A DNA stretch of 64,000 nucleotides from Loripinus fragilis (Eukaryota > Mollusca > Bivalvia > Lucinida > Lucinidae). The first letter of the stretch is position 1; each line of letters begins with the position of its first letter. Positions 1 through 12,200 of this stretch are shown here, one piece after another. Position numbers and translations under genes: made by a program. The stretch spans positions 96,968,368 to 97,032,367 of the forward strand of contig OZ026516.1 in the NCBI GenBank assembly GCA_964019695.1, read 5' to 3'. A model generated the notes under the pieces. The model saw only the letters and a program-made list of their open reading frames with translations, was not told where the DNA came from and ran no database searches.

Positions 1-2868
1 GTTGCCATGGTGACCACCTATACTGAGCCGGCCACGGATGGTTGCCTAGTCTTCTAATGTTGCCTAGCAACAAAAGTTAGAACTGTGTAACTCGACGAAT
101 ATGGTTCATGTGAATAGCCAAAAAGACATGCTAGCTTTGAACGAGATTTCATAAGTCTAGCATGTAAATCCACTGTACTATAGAAAAAGTCTCATTCTTT
201 ATTGGATGACCCACGTAGAAGCAATTTGAGTCTATTGTAAGAACATGGAAAATTTTGAAAATTTAGACGTTTTTGAAATTTTGATAACACAAAAACTGCT
301 AAAATGCCCGAAGGACCCTTTTCTCAGATCAACGCTCATATATATTTAGTGCAAAAATTAGATTTAAATAAATTTAAACTCCTCATGATGTACAATTTAT
401 AGCAAGTACTATGCATTAAATAGAATGCATTAAAGTAAGTTATATATACTACACATAACATAAACAAACAATGTAATGATAATATATACCAGGAACTGTT
501 AAATATCGCCTTACACTATTCTTTATCAATAGAATGCTCATATTATTTTAAGTGTCTAAAGACCTACAGATAGGATTGTGTGCTCAATTTCAATGAAAAT
601 GTCTTTACCTTATAAAACATCCTATTTAGGGTCATCATACTCAGCAGTTCATAACTCTTATAATCCTGTGAATGAATCTAACTGTTTGCAGTTTTGCATT
701 TGGCAGTAAAATGCATGTAAGGGTCATAGTATTGTGAACTAAAATGTGCATCAAAGTTTATCAAATAAAGATATTAAAAAAATCAATAATTTAAATAGTG
801 TAGTTCACAAATATAACGTATGTAACATGAAGTTATGTAAGTAACACACTTCTGCTTGATCAAAACGCTTTTAAAAGCCATCCTGCAATAAAACGACACA
901 AACAAGCTTAAAAAATTATGTACCTATGCCTAAGAGTACATAGGTACATTGGGCTGTTCCCCAATTACCATAAACTAGCAGTCTGATTGTGTCCCTTAAT
1001 TAATGTTTACACAAAACCATATAAATGACCATTGCATAAAGATGAAATTGCAACTTTACGATCAAAAAGAGCCAAACCATGCATATGTGTCTATTTGGTT
1101 AGTTGCTTAATGTCTAGAGCTTAATGCTGTGGACATTGAAGGATGGCTATTTATCCCTATCAAAAGTTTCCCCTTTGCAGCCTTACTTTAAGTATTTAAA
1201 GACTATAAGTATCCTCTAGAAATGGATAACTGTCCTGCTAAAATCAATGATTAGCAGAGTATGTAAAACAGAGGTTTAATGACCATCTCATTTAAAGGAT
1301 GATAGTCAAGTTTGGAAATCAAAAACACAAACTCCAAAATGCTGGACTGTACACACTGCCGGTTTTACTTTAATTCCAGGCAAGCTCAATGTATGCTTTG
1401 TCTCATATCAGGGTGCATTATTAAAACAAACCAGTGCTAAATGAATTCATGCTGAATAAACACTTTTTTGTTTTATATTTACTTAAAAGCATGTAATGTT
1501 AACGATATCAAGAGTATTTGTTGTTTGGAAAAACAAATTGGTACTCAAATATAGCAATAATCATTTCAACTAGATTTATTAATGATGGCAAGTGCCCGTT
1601 CAATACAGACAGCATAGATCACAAGCATCCGTTCAGTTTACTGTCAAGTGCCCGTTCACATGATGTAAAAAGGTGGCATGACAAGTCGTTACATATTATT
1701 CCAGTTAAGACTTTTTCAGCAATTTTTATTCAAGAATAAACACGATATGTAATTGTAGAAGGTAGAAAACTAAGAAGAATGTACAAACTTTATTGTTATG
1801 CTATATTTCATTCCAACTTTACAAAGTGATCACATTGAAACGAAGCATCAATGGATTGATCAGTGTCATTATTTTTAAGAGAACGATGACAATTGTCAAT
1901 TTTAATATTACCTTTTTACAGGATAATTATCTGGGTACTTACGTGAGTATGAATAAATTCATGACAGACACACAAATGGTTGCTGAGTTGACATATTTAT
2001 GCACCCTGTGTTTTCTTTTGAGAGCAAGTGACCGATCCTCCAATGTACAACGTTGCAAGTGCCGTACTTTGCCGTTCACTCGCAATTGTCCGGTCACTTC
2101 CGCTCCCTGGGTGTGATTATATTCCATTCTGGCTTAATTGGAGAATTAAAATTCTAAAGCTAGCTAAGCACCAGTCAATTTCTGGATAGCCAATGGGATT
2201 TTTTATGTGCCAGAATATGTGTTTACAGACTAATGAGTGCACTATTTTAGTCATTAGTTATGATTTTAAGGCATCACATAATGAATACGAATAAGTGAAG
2301 GAATAAAAAGTTTTGCATATTTCTGTTTATTGTTTGTGAAGTTGCACACCAGTTTGTAGCTGTTTGCAAATTTTGAGTAGTCAAGAGCATTGTACCAGTA
2401 GTTAACAAGTTTGTATGCAGTCGACGACCCGATCACTCAGCCAGAACACCCAATATACAATATTCAAAATGTTCGAACTTTTGCACATTAAAGTACTGAT
2501 ATTTTGCATTTTATCTAAAGTAAGCATAAAATCTAGAACATAAGCAAAAATGCTTTCTATCCTTTTTTCAGGAATCATATCACCCTTTTTTGGCATAACT
2601 CGGGTGTTCTATCGACTATCGCTTAACTCACATAAATCTTTGTTAAGCAAATATAAAAGCTGGATACATGTGACAATAATCAGTGAAGAATATTTTTAGA
2701 AGTAAAATATTGACAAAATATTATATTTTTTAACAGCCAGGTTCACAAAAACGGTATGGTTGTGCCCTCCTCGACCGCAACCAACCAGCGATTACTATGC
2801 AGCTCGAGTGCAGAAGTCCTCTAGGTGGCATTTGGCATGAACAAATTTCTCTCGTCATGCCATTAATG
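1..2868. other. AT-rich intergenic or intronic stretch, no gene seen
   Basis: No convincing coding exon, RNA gene or bounded repeat is visible. The open frames here are short, lack domains and lack clear splice signals. The stretch from about 1,960 to 2,115 has motifs in both orientations around 'caagtgaccg' and 'cggtcactt', suggesting a decayed inverted-repeat element, but its borders cannot be set. Confidence 0.6.
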
Positions 2869-2874
2869 ACAGAT

Positions 2875-4570
2875 GAGGCTTGTATAGGGGGTACCAAGTA
2901 TCCCATATCCCTGGAAGTAAACAGGCAAGCATCCCTTATAAACTGGGAAATATCCCCATAATTGATTTTCTTAAATATCAGTATACCTGGAAGTAGGCAA
3001 AACTATTGAACACAGTATCCTATATCCCTGGAAGTAAAATGGAAAGTATCCCATATAGTCGGGGAACCAAAGTCGCGTATCGTGCAAAAACACACTTTTA
3101 TTGCACCCGGAAGGTATACGGCTGGAATTTTGTATACTGATAGTCTAAATGGTGCTTGATATGAAACCACTGTATAGCAATTCGACCAGAATTGCATTTT
3201 GCGGGAAAATGCATTTTTGTATGCCACATAGGTCATGTTAAGCAATCTTTCATAGCATAGTAAATGTGATGTTTCCCTTATCAATAAGTTAAAGAGTGTG
3301 CTTTTGGTCTTCAAAAGAACCGTCTCATTTAATAGGTCCATTTAAGTACCCACAACATATGTTTTGGTTGAAAAATAACAAAACTAATTTTCCATTACGC
3401 ACTCTTATCTGGAGGATTGGTATGAGAAGCCGTTTGACTGTTCGATAATACAACAATACACTATCAAATGCAATTAAAGTATGGGCAGTCATTTGTGCAC
3501 CAAAATAATCTTCTTAGGGACATATTTGTCTTTACAAGTACTATGCGGTTACATTTCTGCACCTCATACAGGGACAGACAGGTTTTCCATGGTGATATGA
3601 TAATAGTTATACGAGTTTTTTTCATATTTATTTTACCACTGTTAAATGAAATTATTGTTTTCAGTAGATAAAAATCCCATTGGTCCCTACAATGACCCTC
3701 TGTTTCAAAGCTGCTGTAAATATGGTAGATAAACATCCTTTAAACCTTGATAAATTTCATTTATGTGTTAAAATGCTCTTAAGTTGTCCTGGTATGTAAC
3801 TACGCACCCGCTGGCATAAACTAAATTACTAAGTATCAAATTATCGTGGTTTCATATTTTTACTTTTCAGCTACCTTTTCTAGTTTGCCATAGAAAATAA
3901 AATAAATTGTCTTAAATTATGTCCCTAATATCTGTCTATCTGTATGCAGTGTTTAAACACATTTAATTCAAAATTTATTTATTTATGTAAAAAATATGCA
4001 ATTCAAACCACTTCAGCGGGAGGACAAAGGTGAATAAGTAAGCACACATTTATTTACGAGATATGCTTCCAAGCGATATATAAATAACTATCAAATACAT
4101 TTTGGGGCAATAAATGCAGTTTTAATGAGATTTGAAGAAAAGAAATCTATTAATTTAATTTCAAAATGGGGGTGCCCAATTCTACATGCTTTAAAATCAA
4201 TAAGCAGTATTCTTAGATGACCACCACTGCTTCTAAGGTCTACACCGCTTTTTTATTATTATATAAACTCAATATTTTTCAATCCTGAACTTTTTAATAA
4301 AAATATATAACATTTTGAAAAATAATATTTTTACATGTTCTTGCTGGGCTTCCGTAGAAAGTTGACTGCTCTTGCGTTATGCAAGTCGATCGAGTCTGCT
4401 ATACAGTGGTTTCAGATACACTATAGAATTACCTTTGCAACCATACAAAATCCAGCTGTATACCTTTCGGGTGCAAGGGTTAGCATTTTTTCTACCGTGG
4501 ATCCCCGACTAATATCACTGGAAGAAAAATGGCAAATATCCTGTGTCCCTAAAACCCCTATACAAGCCTC
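2875..4570. mobile_element. 237-bp MITE with 6-bp target duplication, split by a larger TIR element
   Basis: The ends are inverted copies of GAGGCTTGTATAGGGG (2,875-2,890 and 4,555-4,570). They are flanked by the direct repeat ACAGAT at 2,869-2,874 and 4,571-4,576, a 6-bp target-site duplication. The interior repeats the phrase 'tatcccatatccctgg' several times. Removing the nested element at 3,056-4,511 plus one ATA restores a normal 'gtatcccatatc' phrase, leaving a MITE of about 237 bp. It has no coding capacity. A related end appears near 43,090. Confidence 0.8.
3056..4511. mobile_element. 1,456-bp non-autonomous TIR element, copy 1 (empty-site copy)
   Basis: Begins TAGTCGGGG and ends CCCCGACTA. 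Imperfect terminal inverted repeats extend over 100 bp and share blocks such as 'ttgcacccg' and 'gaaaccactgtatagca'. ATA flanks both sides (3,053-3,055 and 4,512-4,514), a 3-bp target duplication. No transposase is seen. A 3-bp duplication with G/C-rich ends would fit PIF/Harbinger-type elements, but this is only inference. It shares the whole internal sequence with the copy at 9,039-17,443, except that it lacks the large insertion there. At 3,254-3,257 it keeps the single AGCA that serves as the uninterrupted reference site. Confidence 0.85.
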
Positions 4571-4871
4571 ACAGATGAACTTACCTTAGACAGCGTTTAG
4601 ACATTATGTGCACATGAACCTAAAGTGAGTGATCTCCACATAGATGGGTCGAACTCAAGTTTGAGTGATCGAGGCTCGACTAAACTCCTAAATGTAGTAA
4701 TGACCGTCCAATAAAATGACGACCTATACCCAATTAAGGAGACGCTGATTTTAAAAGCTCTTACTTTTATGAAAATTTACGTGTGCAAACAAAATGACTA
4801 TTTTGTCAAGGAGACTGACTATATTATTGGACGAACAATTTGTACATCACATATTTATTTACTCCCATATA

Positions 4872-5045
4872 AGTGAGAAAGGTGGCAAATATCAGGAATC
4901 GATACAATCAAGTACCACACCTCACCCAGGATACCACATGGGATACACACAAAAACACAATTAAACATAAAAAACGAGAGCCAAGAAGTCAGCCCTTTCC
5001 CAGCAGGTGACCACAAGGCAGTCATGAGCAGACGCGGAAGTATAG
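4872..5045 (+). repeat. Dispersed repeat family B, partial copy
   Basis: Shares long blocks with 8,579-8,890, 18,424-18,640 and 63,656-63,965, for example 'caggaatcgatacaatcaag' and 'ggtgaccacaaggc'. The copies differ by point changes and small indels, so this is an old interspersed family. Open frames inside the copies are not conserved between them, and I treat the family as non-coding. Confidence 0.7.
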
Positions 5046-5306
5046 ACATGCTTTTGAAAGCAGCGTACCCTTAATAAAGAAGAAGAGACAAGCAAGTTGT
5101 GAAGCGAATTTTACCACACCCGAAACTGTGGATACTTGTTTTCACAATAGTCATGCAATTCTATTTATAAAATTTGAGGAAACAGAAAATAAACTTTGGA
5201 GTAGTCTAAAAACAAATTTTAAAGTCATAATTGAGGACTTTTTTGCAGCAATACCTAACACGGTGTCCACTTATCACAACTTTATCTCCATCAAGAAAAT
5301 CGAATT

Positions 5307-5504
5307 TGAGCCAGTGCATGAGATTTCCAACAATGTGGTATGTGCGGCCAGCAAAGCCTCAGATCAGCCTGCGCATACTATGATTGTTAAGCTACTGACT
5401 GAACACCATTTGGAGTTTCTAAGCTTAAAATATGGCTGCACAGGTTCGTCCGAGTCTAGACATGTCAAAATGCCACATTGTTGGAAATCTCATGCACTGG
5501 CTCA
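5307..5504 (-). mobile_element. MITE family A, copy 1
   Basis: Short inverted-repeat element with ends of the type TGAGCC..CATGAGATTTCCAACAATGTGG and its reverse complement. This copy is reversed and shortened relative to the family norm of about 239 bp. The core has the family phrases around 'gctactgactgaacaccattt'. No coding capacity. Confidence 0.8.
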
Positions 5505-5568
5505 ATTTTATCTGATTTGCTTCACAGTTGTGTGTGAGAAAGAGAAGAGAGAGGGAAGATTATTATAT

Positions 5569-5806
5569 GTGCCAGTACATGAGATTTCCAACAATGTGGC
5601 ATTTTGACATGTGTATACTCGGACGAGCCTCTGCAGCCTCCTTTTAAGCCTAGCAACTCCAAATGGTGTTCAGTCAGTAGTTTAACAATCATAGAATACT
5701 CAAGCGACTAGCAAAGGCTCTGATCAGACTGCGCGTATGCGCAGGCTGATCTGAGGCTTTGCTGGTCGCACATACCCCATTGTTGGAAATCTCATGCACT
5801 GGCTCA
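5569..5806 (+). mobile_element. MITE family A, copy 2
   Basis: Near full-length (238 bp) member lying only 64 bp from copy 1 and in the opposite orientation. It has terminal inverted repeats around 'gagatttccaacaatgtgg' and 'ccattgttggaaatctc', and a palindromic core 'ctgcgcgtatgcgcag'. Confidence 0.85.
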
Positions 5807-5896
5807 TAACCAATACATTTGTTGACCATAACCTATCCAAGACCGTTAAGCAGACGTCTTGTTAAACAGCTTGACATTACTGAACAGGTATTTGAA

Positions 5897-6105
5897 CAGG
5901 CTTGTGATTCTATTCCCATTATGGGATCCCAATTGTTTTGTTGTGTGTTGTCCATTCTAGTTTTGCAATCATCTTGATGGGGAAGAGAGAGCTGGTTGCT
6001 TTGCTTAATTTGCCTTCATGGTGTCTCATGATTGTTGTGTTGCTCTTTCTCACGGTGCTATAGCTTTGTCTGCAGTTTGCGATTGCGGTATTTACTTATC
6101 ATTCT
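5897..6105 (+). repeat. Dispersed repeat shared with 35,500-35,720
   Basis: Both places share an ordered set of phrases: 'ttcccattatgggat', 'tgttttgttgtg', 'gtctcatgattgttgtgt' and 'gtttgtctgcagtttg'. Divergence is substantial. Borders and class are unknown. Confidence 0.6.
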
Positions 6106-7220
6106 CACTTAATATTTTCGTGATTAGCATTTGGTTGGGCGAAATACTCTTCCTGGCAGGTAGCTTCACACGTACTGCTTTGCTGTGTTAGGCCAAATAT
6201 TTGTCAAAGGCATGTGGCATGGCCTTTCAGATCTGCCTCACTCGGACAACCCGTTCAAATGTTTGGATAATATAGTTCTAAAAATACCTGTTCAATGACT
6301 TGTGACCTTTCTCAAATTGTTTGACCAGATCTGTGGATCTTTTGGTGTGAGTAAAGTGGACTAAATTGTTGTTTATCTTGTAAGTAAAACTTTTAATATA
6401 TACTGAACCACACTTCTAACGCAAAATCAGACTGAACCTTAAATATTCCAATTATTATTTCATCCATTGTAACGCAATTTAACCAAAAAATAAAATACTT
6501 ATTAATGAAAATGAAAGTAGAACTTTATCAATAAATTATTCCCTTTTAATCATAACCTGATTGGCTAAATGTTTGCCATAACCTCTTAACGGTACAATAA
6601 TTTCGGCAAGACCTCGTTTTTAATTAAAATAATACTGCTGAAACATTTTGCGTTGGAAGTGTCAGTCAGTATTGCACGAGAGAGTATGATAGGCAAAGCA
6701 GCAGCGTTTTTGTCAGATTTTTTTATCTATAGAACGCTGATCAATATGTTAAGTTCCATCATTCGAATGGTTTTATAAATCATGCCCTTTATTCAAATGG
6801 TAAGCAAATCACATGTTCATGCAATTTGAAGCACACCTACCCATTATACTAGGTATACTCGGTGAAATCTCCTCAAAAGTATTCTGTGAAAAAGATTAGT
6901 TAGGTTAAGCTGTATATATCTTCCCTTTGCCCTCCATTTTCATCCTTAAATATATCTCTGAATGATGTAAATGTGTTTCCATTTATTGTCACGAAAAGTA
7001 TTGAAGAAAGTACAATTTGAAAATTTAACTTTTTATCAAAGGACTTTTAGGGGGGTGGGGGGTTACTTGCCTTAACATGATTTCTCCCTTTTGATGCTAA
7101 CATGCTTAATATCAACTACAATAAACAATACACAATGTACTTTTATTTATTCCTTAAGCCAGGTTTTGATTTCAGTTGTTCCCTAAGTGTTACTCGAGAT
7201 GGATGTGTTGCACCAGGCAG
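6106..7220. other. Non-coding stretch, no gene seen
   Basis: AT-rich sequence without a supported exon or bounded repeat, apart from short homopolymer runs such as the G-run near 7,050. Confidence 0.5.
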
Positions 7221-7221
7221 T

Positions 7222-7341
7222 GATACAATCAGTCACTAGATGATAAAATATTTCACTATGTAATATCATATGTAACTACGTGATAGCATCTGTCGCTTCG
7301 CGATACAATCTGTCGCTACATGATACCATCTTTCACAACGA
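7222..7341 (+). repeat. 20-bp minisatellite, six units
   Basis: Six consecutive diverged 20-bp units of the form 'gatacaatctgtcgctacat', each with a 'gatA..ATC/ATT' start and a 'cac/cgc/ctacg' end. The variation suggests an old, short array. Confidence 0.75.
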
Positions 7342-8311
7342 CAGGAGTGGTACACGACTGCAACCTGTTAACATGAGAAAATATAAAATTTATGATAGCA
7401 CAATCGAAGCTGAAAATATATATTAGGTGACACTGCGTTTAGATAATATGAGCAAATAATGTAAGCCTGTGGGTTGCGAAATTAGTATATAGCAAGTACT
7501 TTGTAAGGCTATATGAGCTTGGGCCCAGAGTTGTTGTGATCTTGACGTAGTCTGTAAAACAAATTCATTAGCAAATTAGAGAACAGACAAGATTTAAAAC
7601 AGTAGGCTCCGCTTTACTTACTGAGATAACTCAACTTACTGAGATAAAAGGAAGAAATTAACATGATAATCCAGCATTCAAAACTTACCTTCAAGCTGAC
7701 TAAGTATAAAATGGTGACACAAAATGAAAAGACTAAGCTTGCTGATGTCCAATACGACATATCAAACTCCAAGCTTGCTAATCAAGTGCATTCTTATAAA
7801 ATAAAGCATAAATACTAAAAACGGTAGCAAATAATGGCAGTAAATTAAAGCTAAATGAATTTGGCATAGCAAATTATGTATTCCATAATTATATCAAACA
7901 TTTCAGGGCTGATATCACTGGAAGCTGTGGTGTCTGTTATGGTTCTGCGCTGGTTGATGGTGTCTCATAAAAAGGACGCTAGGCTTATATGGGATACACC
8001 CTTTTTGTAGATATAAAATGCCATAGATTAAACTGTTGGTTTTTATCAACTAGTTTGATTGAATACAAAGTCAATATATAGGAAACCTTGTGGTGTAGCG
8101 GATGAACCATTAACCTGACTTGAACTTATTCCTGTATCCATTTCAAATGTAATGTATTGTGTATATCATGTATTCATATCATGATGTACTTATATTTGAA
8201 TAAAATACTGTTACACCAAACCATTCATCTTGCAAACCAGGGATCACGGAGTGGATCCGGCATTTCACTACTCTGTCAGATGATACTTTGAGCTGTAGTA
8301 CCATCTCTAAA
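7342..8311. other. Non-coding stretch, no gene seen
   Basis: No exon, RNA gene or clearly bounded repeat was recognised. Confidence 0.5.
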
Positions 8312-8550
8312 TGGGCCTTGCCGTGAGAAAACCTGTCTTCGGGGTTTCCGACTAAGCGAGTTTCAAACCAGCCTCCTCAGCTACAGAGACTAGCTAGCGA
8401 ATTGAAATTTCGCCTGTAGCAAGTTTATATATATTACTTTCCAAAAAACGAAAAACAAAGGCGCTGATCAGACTGCGCGGATGCGCAGGCTGGTCTGCGC
8501 CTGTGTTGTTCGCAGACCCCCGAAGACAGGTTTTCTCGCGACGAGGCCCA
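8312..8550. mobile_element. MITE family C, copy 1
   Basis: About 239 bp. Terminal inverted repeats are 'tgggcc..gagaaaacctgtcttcggggt' and the reverse complement of 'cccgaagacaggttttctcg..ggccca'. The core 'ctgatcagactgcgcggatgcgcaggctggtctg' resembles the core of family A, so A and C may be related. A second copy is at 53,012-53,240. Confidence 0.85.
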
Positions 8551-8578
8551 AATGATCTTTGCTGTTGATGAGGCATTT

Positions 8579-8890
8579 AAAGTAAGAAAGAAGGCAACAG
8601 TCAGGAATCGATACAATCAAGTAACACACCTGACCCAGGACACCATATGGGAAAGTGACAAAATCACAAGAAAACATTATATGCAAGAGAGCCAAGAGCC
8701 AGCTCTTTCCCAACAGGTGACCACAAGGCTGCAAGAAACAGACGTCACAAAAGGTAAAGACAAACACACAAAAAAGATCCACGAACGAAGCTCCACCTTG
8801 GAACGGTCAGTCAGAAAATTACTGGAAGGCTTAAACTAATTTCAGGGTACCAACCTCATCGTTAATTCAGATGTGGATCAAGACACATAG
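8579..8890 (+). repeat. Dispersed repeat family B, longest early copy
   Basis: Shares phrases along its length with the copies at 4,872, 18,424 and 63,656, including 'gtgaccacaaggctgcaag', 'gatccac.aa.gaag' and 'gatgtgg.tcaag'. A 95-codon open frame crosses it but is broken in the other copies. Confidence 0.75.
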
Positions 8891-9240
8891 GTGTTTGCTT
8901 TGCAGGAATGATCCCAAACACAAACGCAAATACACAGTCATAGCTGCTAAGATAATCTAATCAAACATCAACTTAGCTTACTCAATGTTGTACTGGCAAC
9001 AAAAATAAATTAGTTATCGTCGAAATTCCAATAAGTATTAGTCGGGGAACCAAAGTCGCGTATCGTGCAAAAACACACATTTTTTGCACCCGAAAGGTAT
9101 ACGGCTGGAATTTTCTATACTGATAGTCTAAATAGTGCTTGATATGAAACCACTGTATAGCAATGCGACCAGAATTGCATTTCGCGGAAAAATGCATTTT
9201 TGTATGCCACATAGGTCATGTTAAACAATCTTTCATAGCA

Positions 9241-12200
9241 GGTGTTAGTACACAATTACAGTCTTCCGGTTTGGTAGCCCACGAAAATAGTACCTTTAGA
9301 AATTTAGCACTTGCCGTTTTTGGGCCCTTTATGGCGTAAATGGGTGCTTTATTCGACTTTAAATGTACATGTGATTCAACATTGGTCTATGTTTGTCAGG
9401 CAGATGCAGAAAAATGCATCTTTGTGTGGACTATTTTGTCACAGACTCCCCGGCGCACTCCCCAGGTAACGTCTGACGCAGGTCGGATTTCAGCCCAGAT
9501 TTTTTGACTGTTCCCCAAAGAACGGAGAATGCTGAGAAAACGAGATTATCAAGGTAGGTTGTCTTTTCACTTTTTTGATAGGTGAATGACAGATCTTGCC
9601 ACTCACAGACAGAAAAAAGTCCAAGCAATGTCCTGGAAAAATTTGCAGATGCTCGAATTCTGTCATTTTACATGGAGTTGAATGGGACCGATTAATTGTG
9701 CACCGAACCCTATAAGAGAGAAGGTGAAAAAAACGAAAATCTTTGTAAAACAGCCATTTTTCAATGAATTCAGATGAAATTTCGCACACAGATCAGGAAT
9801 CAAAACAGAAATAATTTGAAATTATTTTTTGGAAGAAATTTAATTTTAAATTTTAAAATTTTATTGAATTTTAGTTTAAATTTTAATTTTTTCTTAAAAT
9901 CATTTTTAAAGCCTGGTTCTCTCGAGGAAAGACTCAAATTGCATTATATACCAGAAAATGCAATTAAATGGGCATACACAAACAGTTTTGACCAGGATTT
10001 GACTAATCAATCCGAGCAGGCTGACCGTGATACTCCGTTTTTGCAGACTGGCTAGCACTGCTGTGCAAGTTGATTTTTGTGATTGTATTCCCTTTTCTAC
10101 TGAAATGTGCTATGAGTGCTTACTCACTTTAACTGTTCCAGTATGGTGACATAGCATATGGGTATTTATTAAAACACTCTTAGGATACTTACACTCATTA
10201 GAACCGCCTCATAGAGATGGCACTTAAAGGCATGATGATGAGGATCCGCAGGGACTGGTCGGGACCATTCCCCCGAGCAGGTTCCCTGGCCTCATTGCTT
10301 AGACCAATAAAATTCAATTGTATTTGGCTGCTCAACTCACCAGGTCGAGGCTGTACTAATTTGAACACATACTGAAACTTTTTCAGCTAAACAAATCAAC
10401 TGCAGCCCCCCCCCCCCCCAGCTTCACCCGAGATCAAATTTTGTTCTTATTTCGACCACGCAAGCAGTAGTATTGTTTGGTACTCATTAGAGTCGCCTCA
10501 CACTCAAAATTGTTTTTGAAGCTACTCATTAGAACCGCCTCACATAGATAATGATATAACACAGTTATTAAAGCTCATTTAGTTACCTAACCCCCAACAA
10601 AGCACTTTTACACAGATACTCCTATTATGTTCTTAAGCGGGTTGTGACATTTCTCGTTCGACGAGGCCGTTCTAATGAGTAATCTTTACTTACAGTCTTT
10701 TCAGAAATTTCAAATTTGGGATATAGTTTCATCAAAAAAGGAGGATGAGCAATTTCCATTATGATATGGGCATTAAATCTAGACCTAGGTCTCAAATCTT
10801 TCCCACTCTGGCCATTTTGGTAGCATGTAAATTACGAAATATTTCACATTCAGAACTAGCAGTGTAGATCATGATTAGAATGAAATGATGTGTTTCGTCC
10901 AGCATCAGGCACTCATCAGTGAAGCTGCTCTACTTCAGACACAAAGTAAGTGGTATAAATTGCTGTTTTCAGCATACTTGGGTGCAACGTAGCTTGGTTT
11001 TGGGGGCAAATTTGAATGTGATTCAAAACTGTTCGCGATTTTGCTTAAAATCACTTTAAAATTTGATTCTTTAGCTTCAGTTTTTAAATTTTGTAACTAA
11101 AGTTTATGTGAGATTATCCTTTAATGACTCTTACAGATGCCTAAACTTTCTTTTTTGCTTTTGGGTTATTGAGATTCATTGAAATAATTGAAACTATGAA
11201 CTTTTTCATCAGACTAGTTTGAATAATTGAACTTTTGCTTGTGTCAGTTTGTGAGGGGGGTCACATATGAAATCCTGGATTTGTATCGCTTTTTGGTGAC
11301 TGAGTTAGTCTTTTTGGACGATTATTTGCTTAACTATATGAGTTTGATATGTCACAGAGACAAAATTTAAAAATTCGAAAATTTGCAGATTCTTGAAGGT
11401 GTTAGTACACAATTACAGTCTTCCGGTTTGGTAGCCCACGAAAATAGTACCTTTAGAAATTTAGCACTTGCCGTTTTTGGGCCCTTTATGGCGTAAATGG
11501 GTGCTTTATTCGACTTTAAATGTACATGTGATTCAACATTGGTCTATGTTTGTCAGGCAGATGCAGAAAAATGCATCTTTGTGTGGACTATTTTGTCACA
11601 GACTCCCCGGCGCACTCCCCAGGTAACGTCTGACGCAGGTCGGATTTCAGCCCAGATTTTTTGACTGTTCCCCAAAGAACGGAGAATGCTGAGAAAACGA
11701 GATTATCAAGGTAGGTTGTCTTTTCACTTTTTTGATAGGTGAATGACAGATCTTGCCACTCACAGACAGAAAAAAGTCCAAGCAATGTCCTGGAAAAATT
11801 TGCAGATGCTCGAATTCTGTCATTTTACATGGAGTTGAATGGGACCGATTAATTGTGCACCGAACCCTATAAGAGAGAAGGTGAAAAAAACGAAAATCTT
11901 TGTAAAACAGCCATTTTTCAATGAATTCAGATGAAATTTCGCACACAGATCAGGAATCAAAACAGAAATAATTTGAAATTATTTTTTGGAAGAAATTTAA
12001 TTTTAAATTTTAAAATTTTATTGAATTTTAGTTTAAATTTTAATTTTTTCTTAAAATCATTTTTAAAGCCTGGTTCTCTCGAGGAAAGACTCAAATTGCA
12101 TTATATACCAGAAAATGCAATTAAATGGGCATACACAAACAGTTTTGACCAGGATTTGACTAATCAATCCGAGCAGGCTGACCGTGATACTCCGTTTTTG

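Noticed and set aside
8552..8839. A 95-codon protein in repeat B
   Set aside because: The frame is broken in the other three copies and no domain is visible.
9774..10055. A 93-codon open frame repeated in three units of the 2,157-bp array, plus 99- and 65-codon frames on the other strand
   Set aside because: They recur only because the unit recurs. Composition is biased (Asn/Phe/Leu from A/T runs), no domain or splice logic is seen, and there is no independent copy to test selection.
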